Source: Darksidea phi (taxonomy: Eukaryota > Ascomycota > Dothideomycetes > Pleosporales > Lentitheciaceae). Taken from it: a stretch of DNA of 15,423 nt. The notes beneath the pieces were generated by a model. The model was not told where the DNA came from, ran no database searches, and saw only the letters and a program-made list of their open reading frames with translations. Shown here one piece after another: positions 8,064 through 15,423 of the stretch (positions are counted from its first letter, which is position 1; each line of letters starts with the position of its first letter). The position numbers and the translations under genes are program-made. Where the stretch lies: positions 1-15,423 of the forward strand of contig JASJFT010000430.1 in the NCBI GenBank assembly GCA_030770425.1, given 5' to 3'.

Positions 8064-8970
8064 GTTATTATAATTTTATATAAATTATAGAATATAAAAT
8101 ATTCTAAGAAGATTAGAAGCTAAGATAAGAGCTTAATTAGTAATCTAATATTATATAATAATAATCTACTTAATCTATATCTTAGTAAGTAAAGTAAATA
8201 GAGTATAATTAATAACGATCTACTTAATCTATATCTTAGCGAATAGAGTAAGTAGAGTAAGATAAGAAAGAATAAATATAAGAGAATAAAGAATCTCCTA
8301 GACTTTCTATTTTAATTCCTTATAGTTAATTCTCTTTAATTTATCTAATACTTACGAATAAGATTAAATCTTTTCCTAAGTAGTTATTCTAGTAATAGAA
8401 TTTATTAACTTAATCTTAATCTATTAAAATCTAATAGTATAATAAATATACTATTAGCTCTAACTTAGATTCTATATTAAAGTACATATAATATATAATA
8501 TATTAATTATCTTAAATCTAGATTATATTAAATAATAGTAACTCTATCTAGCTTATATAATACTTTTAGAGAAAGTATAATAAGAGCTTTAATAATAAAT
8601 CTAGCTACTCTCGTTTAGTAATAGATAGTTTAGATAGTAGAGATATAGTAAGCTATAATATTATTATAAAAAGTATTATAATAGATAAGAATAGAACTTA
8701 ATAGGAAAGTAAATGTTAAGATATTTAAAAGATATAATAGTAATAAGAAAGGTCTAAAGCTATTTCTTATATAGATAGACCTATACTATTAATTTAACTC
8801 TACTATATTTACTAGTAATTAGAATAGAATTCTTATAATAGATATATATATAATAGAGAAGATAGTAGTATAAATATAACCCCTAGTTAATAATTATATA
8901 GCTAATAAAGAAACTCTAATAAAGTAATATAATTTAATTTAGATTTATATAGTAAAAGTCTCTTTAGAAG
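8064..8970. other. Unassigned RIP-altered DNA
   Basis: About 900 bases that match neither the family-A element nor the chromovirus downstream. No RT, transposase or other domain was recognised in six frames by eye. It contains the 54-bp tandem repeat at 8164-8260 and three of the four surviving CpA/TpG sites of the window (8485, 8714, 8974, the last just past its edge). It may be a lower-copy repeat or host DNA into which RIP spread. Confidence 0.5.
8164..8260. repeat. Two-unit tandem repeat, period 54 bp
   Basis: The motif atctacttaatctatatctt begins at 8164 and again at 8218. The match continues, with scattered transitions, through a purine-rich part ending gagta before the copies diverge. 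It lies in an otherwise unassigned region. Confidence 0.75.
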
Positions 8971-9612
8971 GTTTGTACGAAATATAGTAGGAGTTTATAT
9001 ATAGTAGAGGTACTATACCTATACCTTATATACGATAATAGAGCTATAGAGCTATATATAGTAATACTAACGAGGTAATATTTCGAATATTAAGACGCTA
9101 GACGAGAAATAATATATAATACCAAACTATAAAGCCTAGTTAAGAGACTAATAGCGATAGCGAGGAGTTAGCGTACTAATACTACTACCTACTACCTATA
9201 GTATAAAAATTACCCGCGATAATACTAGTATCCTACTTATATCTATCTTTTATCCTTAACTAGCTTTCTTATATCTATCTCTTATCCTTAGCTAGCTTCC
9301 TTATATTAATATCTACTAACTAAATATCTTTACTAACGATTATTCGTCTAGTCCTTTAATAGGAGGTACTAGAGTATAATAGCCTATTCGAATATAGCGC
9401 TCTAAATATTTCGAATATCGTAGTAGAGTATCCCCGGCGCTATAGGAGGGAGGTACTATTAATAAGGCTCCTTAATTATAATAATTATTAGTATAAAACT
9501 AACTATATATTAGATATATTCGAGGGAACGAGCGGCGATAGGATTCTTATATAGTTATTAGTAGTTACCTATATTATATTCCTATCTAAGGCCCTATATA
9601 ATAAGGATAGGT
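8971..9612 (+). other. CpG-retaining leader or LTR candidate upstream of the chromovirus
   Basis: This region precedes the gag frame of the third element and is noticeably richer in G and C than its surroundings, with many CpG sites kept. It contains a 32-bp tandem repeat (9236-9299) and a repeated ggaggtacta (9362-9371 and 9449-9458). Its position and lack of a coding domain suit a 5' LTR plus leader. The LTR cannot be delimited, because the matching 3' LTR lies beyond the window end and no sure TG or TA start and target duplication were found. Confidence 0.4.
9236..9299. repeat. Tandem repeat, two units of 32 bp
   Basis: Units 9236-9267 and 9268-9299 both read cttatatctatct/ttttatcctta-ctagctt with two or three transitions between them. 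A third, partial unit (cttatatt) begins at 9300. Short tandem repeats of this sort are common in U3 parts of fungal LTRs. Confidence 0.75.
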
Positions 9613-11990
9613 ATTTCGTCTAAAGGTAGCTATACCGTCTACGTAGGCTAGAGGAAAAGCTTATATAGGGAAGACTATTAAGGAAGAAAAAATCGGCCTT
9701 CTTAAAAGGCTATCGAGGGAGCGAATATCTAACGTAGAAGATAGAGCTAGTATCTATAGTAGATACGATACGAATAATAGCGTAGGGGCGGAGGACGATA
9801 GGAATACCTAGCTAGGGAGACTTACTATCGTTATTAATAGGGGATTCGGCGTTATCGACGCGTTTAACTATCTATATATATTATTAATAAATTAGGAGCT
9901 ATTATTATCCTATAGTTACTACCTATACTATTACGTAAGATATCGAAATATTAAAATATAATAAGGTAATTAGAATTACGAAAAATATAGCTAGCCTAGA
10001 AGCTAATATAATATTACGCCGAGTAGTAGCCTAAGCTCCTAGAGAAGGGGAAAGTAATATAATAAAATAAAAATAATATTTATAGACTAGAATTTTTTTA
10101 AGAAATAAATACGTATAGTCTTTAAAAATATTAATAAGATCTAGTAAGTAAAGTATAAAATCTAAAGATTAAAATAGATAAAGTTAATAGAAGTTTATAC
10201 TACTAAATTTAAATAACTATAATATAAGATTAATTAAAATAATACTTTTTTTATAGTTATATACTATAATAAACTTAAAGAAGTAATTAAAGATAAGCTA
10301 TCTAGACTTAAGAAACTAGACGATCTAATAGAATTAATTAAGATAATAATCCGTATTAATAATTAACTATACGAATAAGTACTTAAAAAATAAGATACTA
10401 TAGAACTAGTTAGAGTCTATAAGAAGAAGTAGTTAACTTCTAAGTATAGATTCTATAGGAATTATAATAAAATAGATATTAATATAGTTTAAGAAAAGAA
10501 ATACCTAAAGAATAAAAAATATAAATAGAGTAAGAAGTTATAAAAGATTCTAGTAGATAAAATAAAATAATACTAAGAAGAAAAAGTATATCTATACTAT
10601 AGAATATAGGGATACTTTACTAAGAAATATAGTAATAAAAAAAGAAATATAGGTAGCTAGGAAGATATTAAATATATTAATATAATTAAAAGTATCTACT
10701 AGAAGGTAGATAATTAAAAATTATTTTTAAAAGGATAATTTAACGTAATAGAAGATATAGATAAAGAAATTCCTTACTAATAAGAAGACCTAGAGCTTAA
10801 GATTAAAGAATTAAAACTTAATAAACTAGAGAAGGTTAGTATAGAAATAGTTTTCTAATAATTAGTATATAATAAATACTAGAGGTATAATAATAGCTAA
10901 TATATTACTAAGTACTATATTAAAGTAAAAGAACTAATTTATATTATTAGTAATTAAGGTTAAATAATAATAAGATAAATTCTAAAGCTTTAAGGACTAG
11001 AGGACTATAAGATAATATAGAATTACGAGAATTAAAGTTATAATACCTTACTATAAACTTACTATATAGTATAGTATAAGTACTATATATAATAAAAGAA
11101 GAATATAATAATTTTTCTAAAAGATTACTTATATATATATCTTCTTAACGAAGAATATCTAATAACTAAATACTATATATATAATTATAAGAATTAGGTT
11201 ATAGTATATAAGAAGTAAGAATAGCTAGAATAGAATAGTTACTATAATAATAAATATAAGAAGTATTTCCTAATAAAATATACTATAGAATAATAGCTAC
11301 GAGGACTAACTAAAGTAGATACTAAGAAATATAAATAGGATACTAACTATAGAATTATATATTAAGAATCTAACTATAAAATAATATATTAAATATACTA
11401 TAATAGATTATATATCTTATATCTAGTATAAAGAGAGCTTACGACTAAAAGAAAAGAAGATATCTTCTACTTAAATCTTAGAAGATAAGAATATCTTATA
11501 GAATAGTATAATAGATATAGTTACTAGCTATAGAACTAAAATAGCTCTAATAATCTAGAGATTAGAAGATAGCTACGAGTCCTAGATATATAGAAAGAAT
11601 ACTATAATATCTAGAATAATAAATTAGAAGCGAAAATTAGTAAGAAGAACGTACTATTATTAAAGGGAAGCTAGGAAGAAGAACTATAAGAGATACTAAA
11701 CTAAAAACTATTTATTAAAACTAGAAAGATAATAAACCTAAGTTAGAAATAAGTAAATAACTTACTCTTTTAGCTAAAAGGAAAATCTAAATCTAATAAA
11801 TATTATCTCGCGTTTTAATATAAGTCTAGAAAATACTAGAATAAGATTTAAGAACTAGATAATAATTCTAAGGATTAAATTATCTATAATAATAAGCTAA
11901 AAAACTAGGTTATTATTAGCTATATAGGAGTCGCGCTAATAAAAATACTTAAAAGATAACTTTATAAATTATATAAGAAAGTATCTAATA
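9613..11990 (+). pseudogene. Gag relic with an unusually long region after the zinc knuckle
   Basis: Capsid and nucleocapsid precursor. The frame (codon starts of remainder 2) can be followed with only TAA and TAG stops. 9613-9800 gives a charged segment (KRLSRERISNVEDRASIY). 10120-10370 is the conserved gag core, with KFKQLQYKIN (stops read as Gln), then YYNKLKEVIKDKLSRLKKLD and LIELIKIIIRINN, matching the end of Ty3-type gag (DTLDELI-LAIRIDNRLYE). The zinc knuckle is at 10589-10630. Some 450 more codons stay in this frame before the protease, which is much longer than usual, and they are rich in Tyr that could stand for lost Cys or His. The true start is unknown and could be further upstream or downstream. 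Confidence 0.7.
10589..10630 (+). other. CCHC zinc knuckle of gag, all ligands changed to Tyr
   Basis: The codons read YLYYRI-GYFTKKY, exactly the spacing C-x2-C-x4-H-x4-C with Tyr at each of the four ligand positions (10589, 10598, 10613, 10628). TG-to-TA changes turn Cys codons into Tyr, and CA-to-TA changes turn His codons into Tyr. The Gly before the His position (10610) and the aromatic residue after it are those usual in retroelement knuckles. It binds the element RNA in functional relatives. Confidence 0.75.
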
Positions 11991-12030
11991 ACTAGCTAGA
12001 TTAAAAGTAAATATACGAATTTATAAATAG

Positions 12031-12324
12031 AAAGTCTAAGCTATTATAAATAGTAGAGTAGAATTTATACTTCTATTATTATAGATAATAAAGAAATATA
12101 AAATTTTCTATTAAACTAAAATAAAACCTATATAAGTAGAATTTAGAGATAGATTATCTATAAAATATAAAAAAGATATAATTTACCTTAAAATATAAGA
12201 AGTAACTCTAAAGATAGAGAATATTAAAGACTATTATAGATTTAATATTATAAAAATTAAAGATATTAATATAATTATTAGTTATAATTAGTTAATAAAA
12301 TATAATCTATAAATAGATTAAAAG
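12031..12324 (+). pseudogene. Retropepsin-like protease relic (chromovirus)
   Basis: In the pol frame (remainder 1) the active site reads AIINSRVEF at 12040-12066, corresponding to LIDSGAEF. Asp is AAT (12049), Gly is AGA and Ala is GTA. The last two are what TG-to-TA and CA-to-TA changes would give. The domain continues VEFRDRLSIK and ends INIIISYNxLIKYNLxID near 12265-12320, matching the family's D-IIGxxWLxKHNPxIDW motif. This identifies the start of pol and shows that pol lies -1 relative to gag. Confidence 0.75.
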
Positions 12325-12621
12325 CTATATAAAGTACTAAGTTATAAGTAAGTAGCTCGAGTTATAGAAATTAGGAGACTAAATAGATCTAGCTATAAGA
12401 TCTAGTATATATCTTAAAAAGAAAGAATAAACTTAATTTTATCTTATAAGATTATAAGGATTTATAAAAAGAACTTATAAAAAGTTAGTATTATTATAGT
12501 ACGAAGAGTTATAACTATATAAAAAGAACTATAACTATTTATACCTTAAGATTATAAGAAGTTCTAAGAGTTATTTAAAGAATATCTAGATATAGATTTA
12601 CTAAAGTACTAGAAATAGAAT

Positions 12622-13320
12622 TATAAGATATATCTAAAGAAGAATATAAAGTTTAAGCCTAGACCTATATACTCGTTAATAGTAGATTAATAAAAAGAAC
12701 TAAAAGAGTACTTAATAAAGAACTTAGAAAGAGGATATATTAAAAAAAGTTAAAGCTCTATAATATTACTAATTCTATTTATCTTAAAGAAAAATAGGAA
12801 GTTATAACTTTATATAAATTATAGATATTTAAATAATATTATAAAAAAGAATAGATATCTATTACTATTAATTAAAGAACTTATAGACTAGCTCTAGAAA
12901 GTTAAGTAGATTATAAAATTTAATATTTAAAAAGAATTCTATTAGATTTAAATAGTAAAAGGGTATAAGAAGTATATAATATTTAAAACCTAATATAAAC
13001 TCTATAAGTATAGAGTTATACTATTTAAACTAATAAATATACTAATAATATTTTAGTTAGTTATTAATAGAATATTAAATAAATATTTAGACGTATTCTA
13101 TATAGTATATCTAGATAATATTCTTATATATAATAAAGAAATATTAAAAGAATATAAGAAATATATAAAAAAAGTACTATAAAAACTATAATAAAATAAG
13201 TTACTATTTTATCTAGATAAATATAAATTCTATAAGATAGAAATTAAATATCTAGATTTTATTATTTTATAAGAAGAAGTATCTATAGACCCTAAAAAAG
13301 TATAAACTATAAGAGAATAA
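12622..13320 (+). pseudogene. Ty3/gypsy reverse transcriptase relic (chromovirus)
   Basis: In frame with the protease. 12661 onward reads RPIYSLIVD, then KELKEYLIKNLERGYIKKS (the LxEYLxxxLxKGxIRxS motif), LYINYRYLNNIIKKNRYLLL (CVDYRxLNxITxKNRYPLPL) and KFNI (motif A; catalytic Asp codon 12922 is AAT). YKYRVILFKLIN follows (YEYLVMPFGLxN), and VYLDNILIYN at 13105-13134 is motif C, with the second Asp AAT at 13117. The thumb region and KYLDFII (VEYLGFxIS) follow to 13263. Both Asp-to-Asn changes fit TGAT to TAAT. No frameshift was seen within the domain. Confidence 0.92.
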
Positions 13321-13539
13321 CTAATTCTAATATTAATTAAGAATATATAATCCTTTTTAAGATTTACTAACTTCTATTAAAAGTTTATTAGAAACTATTT
13401 AAAGACTATAGCTCTACTTATAAAGGTAATTAAAAAGAAAAAAGAATTTTAGTAGAACTAAAAATAATAAGAAGCTTTTAATAAGCTTAAGAATTTATTT
13501 ATATTAGTATCTATATTATAGATATATAATCTAATAAGA

Positions 13540-13920
13540 CCTCTTAAAGTAGAAATAAATATATCGAACTACGTACTAGAAGTAATACTTATCTAATAAG
13601 AGAAGAATAGAAAATAAAGACTAATATTTTACTATTTATATAAGTTTAATAAAGAAGAAGTAAATTATAATATTTATAATAAGGAACTTAGTACTATTAT
13701 ATTAATATTTAAATAATAAAGACTATAACTTATAAAAGCTAAGTATAAAATTAAGATTATTATAAATTACTAAAACCTTACGAGTTTTATAACTATAAAG
13801 AAACTTAATTAATAATAATTCTAATAGTTAGAATTACTAGTAGACTACGACTTTAAAATAAATTACTAATTAAGAATATTAAATAAAGTAGTAGATACTT
13901 TTAGTAGAAGATTAGACTTT
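13540..13920 (+). pseudogene. RNase H relic (chromovirus)
   Basis: Same frame as RT. VEINISNYVLEVIL at 13549-13590 corresponds to VETDASDYVLGAVL, with the first catalytic Asp now AAT (13558). LIFYYLYKFNKEEVNYNIYN at 13621 matches the YxSRKLxPAExNYxIxDKE motif. NLTSFITIKKLN corresponds to the HxNLxxFxTTKxLN motif, and LLVDYDFKI then LNKVVDTFSRR ends the domain (GxxNxxADALSRR). Confidence 0.88.
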
Positions 13921-14199
13921 TAAGATACTAACGAATCTATTATATACGAACTAGTTCTATAAAAAGAATTTAATAGAACTCTTATTTATAACTATATAAG
14001 ACTAGTAAAGATCGTAATAGTAATAGATATTAAAAAATAATAATAAAAAAAGACTTAAGAATTTATCTAAAATAGTAATAAAGAAGTAAAGGGAGATAAA
14101 ATACTTTCTAATAAGAAAGAATACTCTATTTTAAAGAATAACTTAGAAATAAAACTCTATATATTATTAAATCTTAAAGAAGATCTTATATAGGAAATC

Positions 14200-14960
14200 T
14201 ATAAGAGTAAGATACTAGAATACCTAGGAATCGACGAAATAGTTAGATATATAGATAGAGAATATCTACTTACTAGTATAAAAGAGGAAGTTTAGAAAGT
14301 AATAGATAATTATTTAGAATATTCTAAAAATAAATCTAAGAGATATAAGTCCTATAGATTACTCTAATTATTAGTACTATCTATATAATTATAAACTTAT
14401 ATTATAATAGACTTTATAGTAAAATTACTACTATTATTAGAACTAGAATTAAAAAGATTATATAATACGATTATAGTAATTATAAATCGATTAACTAAAG
14501 TAGTATACTTTATTCTAATAAATAAAGTAATTATAGTAGAAAATATAACTTATAAGGTTAAGAGAATACTTATTACTAATTATAAATTACTAAAATAGAT
14601 CTTTATAAATAGAGATAAACTATTTACTTTAAAATTCTAAAGTATATTATTTAAAAATTAGAAATTAAAAGAAAGTTATTAACTAGCTTTTATTTATAAA
14701 TAGATAATTAGACGGAATAAATAAACTAGACTCTAAAAAAGTACCTAAGATTCTATATTAATAAGTTATAGGATAACTAGATTAAATTACTACTAATAGT
14801 ATAATTAATATATAATAGTAAAAAGTCTATAATAACTAAATACTTACTATACTATATAAACTATAGATATAAGCTAATAACTTATAGAAATCTAAAGAAT
14901 ATTAAGAGTATATCTACTAGAGTAAAAGAAAAGATTTATTTAATATAAGAATTATATAAA
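14200..14960 (+). pseudogene. Integrase relic, zinc domain and DDE core (chromovirus)
   Basis: Integrase inserts the DNA copy into the genome. The zinc domain reads with spacing H-x6-H-x29-C-x2-C, all four ligands now Tyr (14200, 14221, 14311, 14320), around YLGIDEIVRYIDREY. In the core, IIIDFIVKL holds the first Asp (GAC 14410, kept) and INRDKLFT holds the second (AAT 14608, changed). The motif equivalent to DGQTEQTNQTL begins at GAT 14703 with Glu GAA at 14715, but in the next frame. The second Asp to Glu distance is 107 bases, one short of the 108 that the D-x35-E spacing requires, so one base was lost near 14692-14702. LKKYLRFYIN and later motifs then follow in that frame. Confidence 0.88.
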
Positions 14961-15276
14961 GAACTTAATATAAAGATAGTATATAGGAATCTTATAATAG
15001 CTAAAATAGTAAATAAAAGAAGGCTTAAGAAACCGCCCCTTAAAAGAGAGAATAAAGTTTTCCTTTTATAATAAAATCTAAAAACTAAATAACTATATAA
15101 TAAAACTAGATAATTTATAAATCGGACTATTTAAAATTAAAGAAAAAATAGAACTAGTTAACTATAGGCTAAAGCTAGCTAAAGATATAAGAATATATCT
15201 AATATTCTACGTATTATTACTAGAACTAGTACTAAAAGATATCGAAGTAGTTATTAATATCGAACTTAAGAACGAG

Positions 15277-15423
15277 AAGTATAAAGTTAAGAAAGTCTAA
15301 GGACTATAAAAGTTTAGTTATTAGTAGAAATATTTAGTTAAATAGATAGAATAGCCTACTAGCTAGAATATATAGGAACTAATTAAGAATCTATAGGACT
15401 ACTAAAGACTAGTTAAATAGTAT
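15277..15423 (+). pseudogene. Chromodomain relic at the integrase C-terminus
   Basis: The frame returns to remainder 1 near 15097-15108. A stretch with FKIKEKIELVNYRLKL and DIRIYLIFYVLLLE (the GPFxI...NYxLxLP...IHPVFHVSLLE tail) leads to YKVKKV at 15277, then YLVKxIExPTSxNI and ELIKNL, ending RLVK at the window edge. This matches the chromodomain pattern YEVExIL...YLVKWxGYPxxxNTWExxxNL. Chromodomains of this class direct integration toward modified chromatin. The Trp codons are TAG (the expected result for TGG), so the aromatic cage is broken. Confidence 0.82.

Larger units (their letters stand above)
9613..15423 (+). mobile_element. RIP-degraded Ty3/gypsy chromovirus, 3' end outside the window
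   Basis: On the plus strand the order is gag with zinc knuckle, protease, RT, RNase H, integrase and chromodomain. That is the domain order of chromoviruses, a branch of Ty3/gypsy whose integrase carries a C-terminal chromodomain. Gag codons start at remainder 2 modulo 3 and pol codons at remainder 1, so pol is in the -1 frame. Two small indels disturb the integrase frame (near 14692-14702 and 15097-15108). Its RT and protease differ clearly in sequence from the family-A elements, so this is a separate family. The chromodomain runs up to the window edge. Confidence 0.87.

Noticed and set aside
8713..8760. A small gene starting at the only plus-strand ATG
   Set aside because: The frame closes at once: ATG TTA AGA TAT is soon followed by stops, and there is no domain or composition to support coding.
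10010..10022. A third copy of the miniature element's LTR start (tattacgccga)
   Set aside because: The identity ends after about 11 bases and the place is inside the chromovirus gag frame, so it is best explained by chance.
129..15423. Host protein-coding genes or AT-rich mitochondrial DNA
   Set aside because: The low G+C could suggest mitochondrial DNA, but the specific absence of CpA and TpG, the retained CpG and the stop-ridden Ty3 domains identify RIP-affected nuclear repeats.
129..15423. CRISPR array, rRNA or tRNA genes
   Set aside because: No regularly spaced repeats and no conserved RNA gene core were seen. The repeats found are LTRs, two-unit tandems and element copies.

Overview
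This window is a saturated transposon graveyard from a filamentous fungus, most likely a Pezizomycotina ascomycete. From about position 129 to the end (15.3 kb) the dinucleotides CpA and TpG are almost absent on both strands: I found only four by eye (8485, 8714, 8974, 9123). They have been replaced by TpA. That is the product of repeat-induced point mutation (RIP), which turns CpA into TpA on either strand of duplicated DNA. As a result there is one ATG on each strand after position 129, no visible TGA, and almost no codon for Met, Trp, Cys, His or Gln. No intact gene and no host gene is visible, and every coding entry below is a relic.

Layout. 1-93 is unmutated, CpA-rich flank, followed by a 35-base poly(A) run (94-128). 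129 to about 5760 is Ty3/gypsy copy 'A' on the minus strand: gag, protease, RT and RNase H, cut off at the left before any integrase. A complete 623-bp miniature LTR retroelement (464-1086) is inserted in its RNase H. It has 181-bp LTRs and a 5-bp target duplication (cttta). About 5760-6089 is unassigned. 6090-8063 is a plus-strand fragment of the same family as copy A (gag end, protease, linker), so 2368-4345 and 6090-8063 form a roughly 1.97-kb imperfect inverted repeat. 8064-8970 is unassigned and holds a 54-bp tandem repeat. About 8971-9612 is CpG-retaining DNA that is probably the leader or LTR of the next element. About 9613-15423 is a third Ty3/gypsy element, of a different family and on the plus strand: gag with a zinc knuckle, protease, RT, RNase H, integrase and a C-terminal chromodomain (a chromovirus). 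Its 3' LTR lies beyond the window.

How the parts fit. Both families encode gag and pol in frames that differ by -1. RIP has hit functional residues in recurring ways: Asp to Asn in the YxDD motif of both RTs, and Cys/His to Tyr in the zinc knuckle and in the integrase zinc site. The order of events that can be read is: family A inserted at least twice in opposite orientations; the miniature element inserted into copy A; RIP (and probably CpG decay) then acted on all of them. The two LTRs of the miniature element differ by 16 transitions and no transversions or indels in my hand alignment.
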